Source: Marinobacter fuscus
GTDB taxonomy: Bacteria > Pseudomonadota > Gammaproteobacteria > Pseudomonadales > Oleiphilaceae
Direction: 5' to 3'
DNA length: 64,000 nt
Assembly (NCBI RefSeq): GCF_003007675.1
Contig: NZ_PXNP01000009.1
Span: forward strand, 124,001-188,000
A program made the translations under genes and the position numbers. This document shows, piece by piece, positions 9,470 through 18,333 of this stretch. Positions within the stretch are counted from its first letter, which is position 1; each line of letters starts with the position of its first letter. Below the pieces are notes generated by a model. It ran no database searches, was not told the origin of the DNA, and saw only the letters and a program-made list of their open reading frames with translations.

Positions 9470-11593
9470 ATGCCGCCCGAACTCAACGCGCCCGCCCAGA
9501 ACATCGATGCACGCCGCCTGGCACTGGTTGCCCGGGCAACGCGGAACATGATTCTGATTCTGGATGAAGCAGGCGCACTGGAATGGGTTAATCCCGCTTT
9601 TGAGACCCACACCGGTTATCGTCTACAGGACATTCAGGGCCGGATGCCCAGCGAATTTCTGGCCGGGCCCGGAACCGACCGGGAAAGCATAACCCGAATT
9701 CGACGTCACCTGTTCTGCAACACCGAATTTGAAATGGATTTGCTCCAGTATACCGCCGATGGCAGGCCGTATTGGGTACATACCTACTGCACCCCGGTAG
9801 GCGAAGCCCAGGGCGTTAAACCAGGATTTGTATTGGTACAGACCGTCATTTCCGATCGAAAAAATGGCGAACGGGGCCTGCGCATCGCCGCCAGTGTATT
9901 CGACCGCAGCCACGACGCCATCATTATTTCCGACCACAAGAACCGTATTGTGGATGTGAACCCCTCATTCACCCGGATCACCGGCTATACCCGGGAGGAA
10001 GTGCTGGGGCTGAACCCGGCGATCCTCAGTTCCGGTCGTCATTCCACGGCTTTTTACCGGGCGCTTTGGCAGTCCATTGAGCAGCACGACCACTGGCGGG
10101 GTGAAATCTGGAATCGCCGGAAAAACGGGGAAGAGTTTGCCGAGTTGCTGTCCATCAGCCGCGTGCATCTGGAAAGCCCGGCCACCTACTATCACGTGGC
10201 CACCTTTTCCGACATCACCGTCATCAAGAATCACCAACTGGAGCTGGATCGCGCCGCCAACTATGACCCGCTCACCGGCCTGCCCAATCGCCAATGGATT
10301 GAGGAGCGCTTGCGGGCTGCCCGGCAGGAGGCTGACAGCAACAAGCACCCGCTGGTTGTCGGATATCTGGACATCGACGGCTTCAAACTGATCAACGATC
10401 AACTGGGTAAGGAGGTCGGTGACGAGGCCCTGCGAATCATCGGCGATCGCCTGAGCAACCGCCTGGGGGAGCGCGCCACCATCGCCCGAATTGGCGGCGA
10501 TGAGTTCGTGCTGATACTGGAAGGAGAACGTTCCGAGACCGATTACCGCCGAATTCTGTCGGTGGTCAGCGATCCGATCACCGTGCACAAAACACCCATT
10601 ATTGTCACTGCCAGCCTGGGCATCACCCGTTACCCCGATGATGACACCGACGCCGAGGGTCTGATCCGCCATGCCGACCACGCCATGTACTCGGCCAAGG
10701 AACGGGGCCGCAATCAGTTTCAAGTGTTTGATCCCGGGCAGCACGAATGGCAAAGGCAGCGCCGCTTTCAGCTGATTGAAATCGCCCGAGCCCTGGAACA
10801 CGATGAATTCGAACTGCACTTCCAGCCCCAGCTGCGCATGGCAGATTCAGAAATTTTCGGCTTTGAGGCATTAATTCGCTGGAATCACCCGGAAAAAGGG
10901 CTGGTACCTCCCGGACTCTTTTTGCCCACCGTGGAACACAGCCATCTGGAGATCCCGCTCGGCAACTGGGTACTCCGGAATACTCTGGCGCAGATGAACG
11001 AATGGCACCAGGCCGGGCAGGAAATCCCGGTGTGCATCAACATCAGCGCCGCCCATATCATGGACGCCAGTTTCATTGATGCTCTTGCCGACTGCCTGCA
11101 CCGCTACCCCTCGGTCAACCCCGGCAAGATTACCCTGGAGGTACTGGAATCCACGGCTCTGGAAGACACCAAGAGTGCAGGCAACATGCTAACCCGGTGT
11201 CGTGCTCTCGGGGTTCAGGTTGCCTTGGATGATTTTGGCACCGGCTTTTCATCCATGACCTATCTACGCAGCCTGCCGGTCGATTTGATCAAGATTGATC
11301 AGAGCTTCATTCGCAACATGCTCAGCGACGCCAACGATCGGGCTATTGTGGAAAGCATCATATTCATGGCGCAACGCTTTCAGCATCCGGTGCTGGCCGA
11401 GGGCGTGGAAACCCTGGCGCACGCCGTGGCCTTGAAAGAGATGGGCTGCGGTCTGATTCAGGGCTATAGCATTGCCCGGCCCATGCCCGCTACAGAAGTG
11501 TTACCCTGGCTGCTGAACTGGCGCACCACCACCTGCCACGACACGGAAATCAGCGATTTGCGGGCACCGCCCGGCCACGGCGCGGGGATCTGA
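9470..11593 (+). CDS. PAS-PAS-GGDEF-EAL cyclic-di-GMP signalling protein
   Basis: Protein of 707 residues without clear membrane segments, so probably cytoplasmic. Order: PAS about 15-125, PAS about 140-255, GGDEF about 260-425, EAL about 440-690. The cyclase motif is intact (RIGGDEFVLIL near 342) but the RxxD inhibitory site that normally lies five residues before it is replaced by GERA. The EAL motif is intact (GFEALIRWNHPEKG near 466), as is the DDFGTGFSS loop. It could therefore make or break cyclic-di-GMP; in such double proteins the PDE often dominates. The PAS domains suggest a redox, gas or small-molecule input, in line with an FNR-like box upstream. The ribosome site before the ATG is weak. 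Confidence 0.92.
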   Translation: MPPELNAPAQNIDARRLALVARATRNMILILDEAGALEWVNPAFETHTGYRLQDIQGRMPSEFLAGPGTDRESITRIRRHLFCNTEFEMDLLQYTADGRPYWVHTYCTPVGEAQGVKPGFVLVQTVISDRKNGERGLRIAASVFDRSHDAIIISDHKNRIVDVNPSFTRITGYTREEVLGLNPAILSSGRHSTAFYRALWQSIEQHDHWRGEIWNRRKNGEEFAELLSISRVHLESPATYYHVATFSDITVIKNHQLELDRAANYDPLTGLPNRQWIEERLRAARQEADSNKHPLVVGYLDIDGFKLINDQLGKEVGDEALRIIGDRLSNRLGERATIARIGGDEFVLILEGERSETDYRRILSVVSDPITVHKTPIIVTASLGITRYPDDDTDAEGLIRHADHAMYSAKERGRNQFQVFDPGQHEWQRQRRFQLIEIARALEHDEFELHFQPQLRMADSEIFGFEALIRWNHPEKGLVPPGLFLPTVEHSHLEIPLGNWVLRNTLAQMNEWHQAGQEIPVCINISAAHIMDASFIDALADCLHRYPSVNPGKITLEVLESTALEDTKSAGNMLTRCRALGVQVALDDFGTGFSSMTYLRSLPVDLIKIDQSFIRNMLSDANDRAIVESIIFMAQRFQHPVLAEGVETLAHAVALKEMGCGLIQGYSIARPMPATEVLPWLLNWRTTTCHDTEISDLRAPPGHGAGI

Positions 11594-11605
11594 CACCACA
11601 GCCTG

Positions 11606-12265
11606 TCAACGGTATCGGCGTTGATCCAGGGTAGTCAGACGATCGGGATGAAACACCATCAGGCCTGTCACAAAGGTACCGTTTATAAAGCCCTCCGGTA
11701 TCATGAACAACGGCAGGTAGCGCAGGTATTCGTGCACCAGTTCATCAAAACTGTAGGTGCCAGAACTCCAGAGCATCAGACACATCACGATGCCCGCCGC
11801 AGCCACCGCTATACCGGCAGCAAAGAAGCCGCAGAAAAAGATGTAGGCGAAGAAGTTGCTGAAGTTGCGCTGGCGCTCCCACAGCATAATGCCATGGCTC
11901 ACCAGCGCCGGTATCATCACGGTAATCAGACCATTGGCGGCAAACATGATCAGCGGCTCCCGACCGGTGATCACTGTAATGATCAGCGCCATCAGCCCCG
12001 AGAGCACCGCCAGCCCCCAACCAAGCATCAGAGTAATCACCGTCAGCCCGAATACGTGGATCGACAACCCCGGTGAGATCCCGGCCCGCAATTGCCAGAC
12101 AAACCCGAGAATGACCGCCGCACCGAACAGGGTGTGCTGCAGCCCATTGTCTTGCCGCAGTCTCTGCCAGTCAATCGAGCGTACCGCCCGCCACAGAATC
12201 ACCACAAACAACAGAGCGGTAATCAGCCACTGGCTGGTTGAAAGCAGGTTTTCGGTCATTCCCAT
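11606..12265 (-). CDS. CbiM-like (COG3235-type) integral membrane protein
   Basis: Membrane protein of about 219 residues with six or so hydrophobic segments. It resembles the CbiM-like energy-coupling-factor permease family (SIHVFGLTVITLMLGWGLAV, then GLITVMIPALVSHGIMLWER), whose members take up cobalt or nickel. No ATPase or T component is nearby, so transport has to be considered unproven. The longer frame begins with TTG at 12283; I prefer the ATG at 12265, though 12259 is possible and neither has a strong ribosome site. It lies 90 bp after the SulP gene on the same strand and could be the last gene of that unit. The B12 genes about 4 kb away make a cobalt role attractive but not shown. 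Confidence 0.65.
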   Translation of the reverse strand: MGMTENLLSTSQWLITALLFVVILWRAVRSIDWQRLRQDNGLQHTLFGAAVILGFVWQLRAGISPGLSIHVFGLTVITLMLGWGLAVLSGLMALIITVITGREPLIMFAANGLITVMIPALVSHGIMLWERQRNFSNFFAYIFFCGFFAAGIAVAAAGIVMCLMLWSSGTYSFDELVHEYLRYLPLFMIPEGFINGTFVTGLMVFHPDRLTTLDQRRYR

Positions 12266-12354
12266 GGCAGTTACCGATGTCAAAGCGGGCGCATCACTGA
12301 AAGCTAGTGTCTACAGATACCCCCTTTCGGGTCAATGGGATCACCCCGTGCAGA

Positions 12355-14076
12355 TCATGGGAGCTTGCCGTGGCCGGTCAGAGCCTGCCAGGCAGAGAAG
12401 GTGCTCAGGAACACCTGCCCACCCAGATGATCCAGCAATTCCGTGCGCTTCAGACGATCCATCACCGGCCCCTTGATCTCTGAAAAATGCAGACGCACAC
12501 CGGCATCGCGCAACCGCTCATTAATCGCCTCCAGGCTCTCCAGGGCCGACGCATCGACCAGGTTGACCGCCGGGCACACCAGCACCAGGTCGGTCAGTTC
12601 CGGCTCCCGGGTGACCAGATCCATCACCGTTTCCTCAAGAAAACGGGCGTTGGCAAAATACAGGCTCTCATCCACCCGCAGGAACGTCACCTTCGGGCAC
12701 AGTTCCACCTCATGGCGCAACACATTGCGGAAATGTTCGGTGCCGGGTACCCGGCCCACCACCGCGCAGTGGGGCCGACTGGTGCGATACAGAAACAGGC
12801 CGATGGACAGCCCCACACCGGCAATGATGCCTGCTTCCACGCTGTGCAGCAGGGTTAAAAGAATGGTGGCCAGCATGGCGCCGAAATCGCTGCGGGCGTA
12901 GCGGCAGGTACGCAGCAGAGCGGGCAGGTCAATCAGGGTAAGCACCGCAACAATGATGGTGGCGGCCAGGGTGGCCTGGGGCAGCCAGGCAATCGCAGGC
13001 GTCAGAAACAGAGTGGCCAGGGCTATACCCACGGCGGCATACGCTCCGGCGGCGGGGGTTTGCGCTCCGGCATCAAAATTCACCACCGAGCGGGAAAAGC
13101 CGCCGGTCACCGGCATACCGCCCGACAGGCCCGAGCCCAGGTTGGCCGCACCCAGGCCTATCAGCTCCTGATCCGGGTCAATACGCTGGCGCCGTTTCGC
13201 GGCCAGAGTCTGGCCTACCGATACCGATTCCACAAAGCCCACCACACTGATCAGCAGAGCGCTGACCGCCAACTGGGACCATAACCCGGCATTCAGTTGC
13301 GGCATGGTAAACGTTGGCAGGCCCGATGGCACATGGCCCACCAGCCGCACCCCCTGTTCCTGCAAATTGAACAGCCAGGCCAGTAGCGTGGTGACCAGAA
13401 CCGCCAGAATGGGGGCTGTCTTGGTGAGCAGGTCTGCAAACCCGGGGGCCAATCCCAAACCGCCCAGCAACGGCTTCAGACAACTCCGGGACCACAGCAA
13501 AAACAACAAAGCACCGGTACCAATGGCCAGGGTTGGCAGGTTTATCTGATGAATGGAGCCCAGCAGGGAGTGACAGATTTGCAGCAGGTTCTGGCCGTTG
13601 GCTTCCACGCCCAGCAAATGCTTCAACTGGCTGGCGGCAATCACCAACCCCGAGGCGCTGATAAAGCCGGAAATCACCGGATGGCTAAGAAAGTTTGCCA
13701 GAAACCCCAGTTTCAGTATGCCCATGACCGTCAGCATCAGCCCGGACATCACCGCCAGTAACACTGCGCCCGCCAGGTACTCGGCGGTTCCTGCCTGTGC
13801 CAGCGGCGCCAGAGCAGCCGCTGTCATCAGTGACACCACCGCCACCGGCCCCACCGACAAGGTGCGGCTGGTGCCGAACAGGGCATACAGCATCAATGGC
13901 AAAATGCTCGCATAAAGGCCGACATGGGCGGGTAGCCCCGCCAGCAGGGCATAGGCCAGCGACTGGGGAATCAGCATCACGGTAACGATCACTGCTGCCA
14001 CCAGATCGCCGGTGGCCTGGGCCTTGTTATAGCCCGGCGCCCACTGCAACAGAGGGATACAACGCCTCAGTTTCAT
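12355..14076 (-). CDS. SulP-family anion permease with STAS domain
   Basis: Inner-membrane permease of 573 residues, a normal size for SulP transporters of sulfate, bicarbonate or related anions. It starts with the conserved DLVAAVIVTVMLIPQSLAYA and has about a dozen hydrophobic segments (including SVGPVAVVSLMTAAALAP), followed by a cytoplasmic STAS domain from about residue 440 (RVDESLYFANARFLEE, LVLVCPAVNLVDASALESL). It lies 6 bp downstream of a persulfide-dioxygenase-like gene, so export of sulfite or sulfate made by sulfide oxidation is a reasonable guess; the substrate cannot be read from sequence. Confidence 0.9.
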   Translation of the reverse strand: MKLRRCIPLLQWAPGYNKAQATGDLVAAVIVTVMLIPQSLAYALLAGLPAHVGLYASILPLMLYALFGTSRTLSVGPVAVVSLMTAAALAPLAQAGTAEYLAGAVLLAVMSGLMLTVMGILKLGFLANFLSHPVISGFISASGLVIAASQLKHLLGVEANGQNLLQICHSLLGSIHQINLPTLAIGTGALLFLLWSRSCLKPLLGGLGLAPGFADLLTKTAPILAVLVTTLLAWLFNLQEQGVRLVGHVPSGLPTFTMPQLNAGLWSQLAVSALLISVVGFVESVSVGQTLAAKRRQRIDPDQELIGLGAANLGSGLSGGMPVTGGFSRSVVNFDAGAQTPAAGAYAAVGIALATLFLTPAIAWLPQATLAATIIVAVLTLIDLPALLRTCRYARSDFGAMLATILLTLLHSVEAGIIAGVGLSIGLFLYRTSRPHCAVVGRVPGTEHFRNVLRHEVELCPKVTFLRVDESLYFANARFLEETVMDLVTREPELTDLVLVCPAVNLVDASALESLEAINERLRDAGVRLHFSEIKGPVMDRLKRTELLDHLGGQVFLSTFSAWQALTGHGKLP

Positions 14077-14082
14077 GCCCGG

Positions 14083-14949
14083 TCAGAACCGGTTGACCGG
14101 AATTTTCAGATAGACCTGACCATTGTCCTCGGCCGGGGGCAAGTTTCCTGCCCGCATATTCACCTGGACCGACGGCAGAATCAGCCTGGGCATGTCCAGA
14201 CCGGCATCCCGCTCGGTGCGCATTTTCACAAACGCCTCTTCCGAGACTCCTTCGTGCACATGGATATTGGCTTGCCGCTGTTCAGCCACCGTCGTCATGT
14301 GGCGATAGTCCTCCCGGCCCGGCGCCAGATAATCATGACACAGGAACAACCGGGTATTTGAAGGCAGGGCCAGCAGACGCTGAATCGACTGATACAGTGC
14401 CCGGGCATCACCACCGGGAAAATCGCAGCGGGCAGTGCCATAGTCCGGCATGAACAGGGTATCGCCAACAAAGGCCGCATCCCCTACCCGATACGTCAGG
14501 CAGGCGGGTGTGTGGCCAGGCGTGTGCCAAACCTCCCCCTCCAGATGGCCGATACGGAACCGGTCGCCTTCGGCAAACAGCCGGTCAAACTGGCTGCCAT
14601 CACGGGCAAACCCGGTGCCGGCGTTGAACGCTTCACCGAAAATTTCCTGCACCTGAACAATGTGGGCGCCAATACCGGTTTTGCCGCCCAACTGCTCGTG
14701 CAGATACGGAGCCGCCGACAGGTGGTCGGCGTGCACGTGGGTTTCCAGAATCCATTCCACCTTCAGATCATGCGCCCGAACATAGGCAATAAGCTCATCG
14801 GCGGAACGCACATCGATCCGCCCCGCCGCGTAATCAAAATCCAGCACCGAGTCGATGATGGCACAGGCCTGGCTGTCGGGATCCCGCACCACATAACTGA
14901 AGGTATTGGTTGGCTCGTCAAAGAACGGCTGAACAATGGGCTGGCGCAT
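14083..14949 (-). CDS. Metallo-beta-lactamase-fold hydrolase, Blh/ETHE1-like persulfide dioxygenase
   Basis: Protein of 288 residues in the metallo-beta-lactamase fold. The metal motif is THVHADHLSA, followed by HTPGHTPACLTY, the bridging Asp in FVGDTLFMPDYGTARCDFPG and the histidine of LFLCHDY. The phrase DYGTARCDFPGGDA is characteristic of the Blh group of sulfur dioxygenases, which turn glutathione persulfide into sulfite. It heads a unit with the SulP permease gene 6 bp downstream. Blh-type enzymes in other bacteria are controlled by the persulfide sensor BigR; no such regulator is seen here, although the leader (14985-15020) is AT-rich. Confidence 0.85.
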   Translation of the reverse strand: MRQPIVQPFFDEPTNTFSYVVRDPDSQACAIIDSVLDFDYAAGRIDVRSADELIAYVRAHDLKVEWILETHVHADHLSAAPYLHEQLGGKTGIGAHIVQVQEIFGEAFNAGTGFARDGSQFDRLFAEGDRFRIGHLEGEVWHTPGHTPACLTYRVGDAAFVGDTLFMPDYGTARCDFPGGDARALYQSIQRLLALPSNTRLFLCHDYLAPGREDYRHMTTVAEQRQANIHVHEGVSEEAFVKMRTERDAGLDMPRLILPSVQVNMRAGNLPPAEDNGQVYLKIPVNRF

Positions 14950-15031
14950 AATCTTATCCCCGGAGATACTCTCGAACCTTTACTGGCATAAGGATATACG
15001 CAAATAGAATATAAGGTAACCCCCCTTCAGG

Positions 15032-16555
15032 TTAGGGCCGCGATAGCCCTCCTGCATCCACCAGGCAATCACGCCCGCCCTCCTTGGCCTGATACAGGCG
15101 CTTGTCTGCCTCCCGAATCAGGATTTCCGGGGTGACACGCGCTCCCTGAAACTCAGACAGGCAGACTACCCCGGCACTGACGGTTATCCGGGCCTGATCA
15201 TCCTTGAAGCGGAAATACTCGCCCCGAACCGCTTCAAGGATGCGGGTAACCACCGAGCCTTCCTGATCGGCTGCCACTTCGTTAAACACCAGCAAAAACT
15301 CTTCGCCACCATATCGGGACACCAGGTCATTCGCTCGGGTATGGGCCAGCAACAGGGTTGTGAAGCGCTTCAGGATGACATCTCCCGCCAGGTGGCCCAG
15401 GCTGTCGTTGACCTGCTTGAAATGGTCAATATCGAACATCGCCAGGCAAAACCGTTCGCCATGGCGACGACTGGCCGCCAGCATTTCATGCAGCCGGGGC
15501 ATCAGATACCGCCGGTTGTACAAGCCCGTGAGCGGGTCCCGCACCGACTGGTTCACCAGGTCTTCCTCCAGCCGGTTGCGCTCCAGCGCCCCGGACAGCA
15601 AGCCGGACACAATAAACATGAGCTCAGACTGGTCGGCCCGCCAGCTGCGCACACGAACCGAGTCGACACCGAAAAACCCCATCACCTGACCGCGCACCAG
15701 AATGGGCGCACAGATCATTGCGCGAACACCCTGCTCTTCCAGCAGGCCCAGCTCTGCCAGGGCTTCCGGCGGCAGGGCCCGGGTGTCCTCCACAAACACC
15801 ACGGCATCCTGGTTGGCCATGTGCCGGATTTGTTCCTGCCACCAGGTGAAATTGCGAATGTCCACTTTCTGCTGGCTCTCCAGCAAAGAGGGCACACCGT
15901 CGGCACACCATTCGTGGGTATTGGTCATGTGGGTGTAGCCGTCGGTGAAGGCATAGACGTAGGCGCGGTCGACCTCGAAGAACCCGCCAATGCCTGCCAG
16001 CAACTTATCAATGCACTCATCAATGGTGCCGAAACCGAGATGAATGAAGTCCGCCGAAAACCGGGCCATGAGCTTTTGGAACTGTGCCTGATAAGACGCC
16101 TCCTCTTCACTTTCCCGCAGGCTTTGTTCCAGAGATTTATAATGCTGGATGTTGGTGTACTGGCCATACCAGATGGTACTGCCATCTTCCTGCCGTTCAG
16201 GGCGGGAATGGGCCTCGTACCATTGATAGCTACCATCCAGCATTTTGAGGCGGGCCCGGTAACACCAGGGCGTGAGGTCGGCGGCAGACTGTGCCACCGA
16301 CTCCTCCAGGCCCACAAGGTCATCGGGATGAATACGAGCAAATACTCCCTCCGCATCCCGACGCAAAGATTCCGGATCCAGACCGAACAACGCCTCAACC
16401 CGGTTGCTGATATAGGGAAACCAGTGTTGCGAACCGTCGGCGCTCAAGCAGTAAGTAAACAGCACACCGGGTACACCCGACGCCAGCTTATGGAAGAATT
16501 TCGCCGACAAACCGTTATTTTTCTGGGAGTCTTGCCTGGGAACACTCGCTGTCAT
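15032..16555 (-). CDS. PAS-GAF-GGDEF diguanylate cyclase
   Basis: Soluble 507-residue protein: PAS_3-like sensor about 20-140 (GSYQWYEAHSRPERQEDG), GAF about 165-330, and GGDEF about 340-505. The catalytic motif is SRYGGEEFLLVF near residue 415 with the inhibitory RAND motif five residues before it, so it should be an active, product-inhibited cyclase making cyclic-di-GMP. The GAF domain includes RVRSWRADQSELMFIVSG, which occurs in many marine GGDEF proteins. It stands alone between the persulfide gene (same strand) and cobS (opposite strand). Confidence 0.92.
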   Translation of the reverse strand: MTASVPRQDSQKNNGLSAKFFHKLASGVPGVLFTYCLSADGSQHWFPYISNRVEALFGLDPESLRRDAEGVFARIHPDDLVGLEESVAQSAADLTPWCYRARLKMLDGSYQWYEAHSRPERQEDGSTIWYGQYTNIQHYKSLEQSLRESEEEASYQAQFQKLMARFSADFIHLGFGTIDECIDKLLAGIGGFFEVDRAYVYAFTDGYTHMTNTHEWCADGVPSLLESQQKVDIRNFTWWQEQIRHMANQDAVVFVEDTRALPPEALAELGLLEEQGVRAMICAPILVRGQVMGFFGVDSVRVRSWRADQSELMFIVSGLLSGALERNRLEEDLVNQSVRDPLTGLYNRRYLMPRLHEMLAASRRHGERFCLAMFDIDHFKQVNDSLGHLAGDVILKRFTTLLLAHTRANDLVSRYGGEEFLLVFNEVAADQEGSVVTRILEAVRGEYFRFKDDQARITVSAGVVCLSEFQGARVTPEILIREADKRLYQAKEGGRDCLVDAGGLSRP

Positions 16556-16693
16556 GCCATGACGACCTGATTATCCGGTTCTGGAAAAGTGTAGTTCAGC
16601 CTTTGCCCCACCGCGACCCGGAAAGCACCTGCATCCTTCGACGACTGCCGCTACAATGGCGCGTCTCGTTTCATCGTCAGGAGTCCTGGTTTC

Positions 16694-17455
16694 ATGGCCC
16701 CAGCCACAGCATCGCATAGGGAATGGCAGGCCTTCTGGCTGGCCCTCGGGTTTCTTACCCGCATTCCCATGCTGGTTCGCATTGACTACTCCCAGCGCCT
16801 GATGAACCAGAGCAGTATGTACTTTCCCCTGGTGGGCCTGCTGCTGGGGCTGGGCTACTGCGCTGCCTATGCAGTATTGTCGCTGATCGCCAGTCCGGTG
16901 GTAGCGATCATTCTGGTGGTCACCCTGCACCTGTTCATCACCGGCGCCTTCCACGAAGACGGCCTGGCCGACAGTATCGACGCCCTGGGCGGTGGTTACA
17001 CGGTGGAAAAACGCCTGGCGATTATGAAAGACAGTCGCATTGGCACCTACGGCACGGTGGCTCTGGTGATGGCCCTGCTGCTGAAAGTGGCCTTGCTGGT
17101 AGAGGCGGACTCGGTGTGGCTGACGTTGCTGGTGGCGCCCGCCGTGTCTCGGCTGACGCCCTTGCTGCTGATGGCGGCTCTGCCCTACGTGACCGACCCG
17201 GACAAGAGCAAATCCAAACCGGTGGCTGATGGCTTCTCCCGCCAGCGTTTACTGGCCGCTACCGCCTTCGTATTGCTGTTATCCGCTGGTCTGTCGGCGT
17301 TTCAACCCTTGCTGCTACCCGCTGCCATCGCCTCGGTGCTGTTGGTGGCCCTGCTGTGGGGCCGCTACCTGCGCAGCCAGCTGGGCGGCTACACCGGCGA
17401 CGCCCTGGGCGCGGCGGTGGTGTTCAGCGAGCTGGTGTTGCTGCTGTTTCTGTAA
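16694..17455 (+). CDS. cobS: Adenosylcobinamide-GDP ribazoletransferase (cobalamin synthase)
   Basis: Inner-membrane enzyme of 253 residues that joins adenosylcobinamide-GDP with alpha-ribazole (or its phosphate), the last assembly step of B12. The family signature is clear: LGFLTRIPM near the start, then HLFITGAFHEDGLADSIDALGGG and KDSRIGTYGTVALV, with several hydrophobic helices. It is apart from the other cob genes by one gene and an operon boundary, on the opposite strand from the cobO-cobQ block. Confidence 0.96.
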   Translation: MAPATASHREWQAFWLALGFLTRIPMLVRIDYSQRLMNQSSMYFPLVGLLLGLGYCAAYAVLSLIASPVVAIILVVTLHLFITGAFHEDGLADSIDALGGGYTVEKRLAIMKDSRIGTYGTVALVMALLLKVALLVEADSVWLTLLVAPAVSRLTPLLLMAALPYVTDPDKSKSKPVADGFSRQRLLAATAFVLLLSAGLSAFQPLLLPAAIASVLLVALLWGRYLRSQLGGYTGDALGAAVVFSELVLLLFL

Positions 17456-17469
17456 CGCCAGCCCGGGCG

Positions 17470-18138
17470 TCAGTTATCCACCGTAAACGAGACAATGCGG
17501 GACAGATGGCTGATGGGCAGGCCGGTTTCCTGGTGCCAGCGATTGAACGCCTCCTGGACCTGGGTCATGCCCTTCTTGCTGGCCGGGGAGGCGTCTACAA
17601 TGCAGGCGCGGGTGAGTGCGGTGACCACATCGTGAGACAGGATAAAGCCGTCCCAGCCGACCCGGCGCAGGAAGTACTGGGCCGAATTGCCACCCAGGCG
17701 CTCGCCGTTACGTTTCAGGTATAACAAGAGCCCCACCTGATCGTCGGACGGCCACTGGGCCAGAAACTGCCCAAAGCTGCCGTGGTCTTTCACCACATCC
17801 ATGATCATCCGGGCGTTTTCCGGCACCGTGCGGATTTTCTGCATATTGCGGACAATGCGCTCGTCGGTGGCCAACTGCTCCAGCACCTCCGGCGGTACCT
17901 GTTGCCAGTAGGCGGGGACAAAGCCTTCGAACGCGGCTTCGAACTCCGGCCATTTGTTCTCGATCACCCGCCAGACAAACCCGGCCTTGAAGATGCAGCG
18001 GGTGATTTCCGACAGGTAGCGATCGTCGCTGATCTCGGCCAGGCGATGCTTTTCGACAACCGGCGGCAACAAGGATTTCAAGGCCTGCTCGCCACCCTTG
18101 CGGGCCAGGGCCTGCTCGTAAAACGACTCAAACTTCAT
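17470..18138 (-). CDS. DNA-3-methyladenine glycosylase I family protein
   Basis: Base-excision repair enzyme of 222 residues in the Tag family (COG2818), which removes 3-methyladenine from alkylated DNA. Family features include MKFESFYEQALARKGG at the start, CIFKAGFVWRVIENKWPEF, NARMIMDVVKDHGSFGQFLA and the late SHDVVTALTRACIVD. The zinc-binding Cys/His pattern of E. coli Tag is not obvious, so it belongs to the divergent branch, and activity is by family only. It lies past the terminator of the cob operon on the same strand, so it probably has its own promoter. Confidence 0.85.
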   Translation of the reverse strand: MKFESFYEQALARKGGEQALKSLLPPVVEKHRLAEISDDRYLSEITRCIFKAGFVWRVIENKWPEFEAAFEGFVPAYWQQVPPEVLEQLATDERIVRNMQKIRTVPENARMIMDVVKDHGSFGQFLAQWPSDDQVGLLLYLKRNGERLGGNSAQYFLRRVGWDGFILSHDVVTALTRACIVDASPASKKGMTQVQEAFNRWHQETGLPISHLSRIVSFTVDN

Positions 18139-18154
18139 CTTACCCCCTGAACAA

Positions 18155-18194
18155 AAGTCCCGGATTGGGTACGATCGAGCCCAATCCGGGACTT
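18155..18194 (-). terminator. Terminator at the end of the cob operon
   Basis: A perfect 15-bp inverted repeat (arms 18155-18169 and 18180-18194, starting AAGTCCCGGATTGGG) with a 10-base loop. On the minus strand the second arm is followed by TTTTG. It ends the btuFCD-cobO-cobQ-bluB' unit and isolates the glycosylase gene. Confidence 0.85.
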
Positions 18195-18228
18195 CCTATG
18201 ACTGTGACAGTGCACGCTTTAATCACGT

Positions 18229-18333
18229 TCACTCTTTCCGAAGATACCCCAGCGGCTCGCCCCAGCGCTCGAAAATGGCCCGGTACAGGCCCTCGCGCTG
18301 GGCCTCGGTGAAGGGGGCGTTGTGGTCGCTCAT
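18229..18333 (-). pseudogene. Collapsed bluB remnant (34 codons), coupled to cobQ
   Basis: A 34-codon reading frame whose ATG overlaps the cobQ stop as ATGA. Its first 23 residues ([20 protein letters not shown] then FER) look like the N-terminus of BluB, the enzyme that makes the B12 lower ligand dimethylbenzimidazole from FMN. In BluB this is followed by RD and about 180 more residues. Here it passes into WGEPLGYLRKE, which resembles the extreme C-terminus of BluB proteins (a GWG-type end). The simplest reading is an in-frame internal deletion between two similar FER-like segments. It is far too short for a nitroreductase fold. In Pseudomonas bluB belongs to the same cob cluster. The comparison rests on memory of the family, so the assignment is moderate. 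Confidence 0.55.

Noticed and set aside
15341-16570. A 409-codon plus-strand frame opposite the PAS-GAF-GGDEF gene
   Set aside because: The minus frame has conserved PAS, GAF and GGEEF motifs; the plus frame has none.
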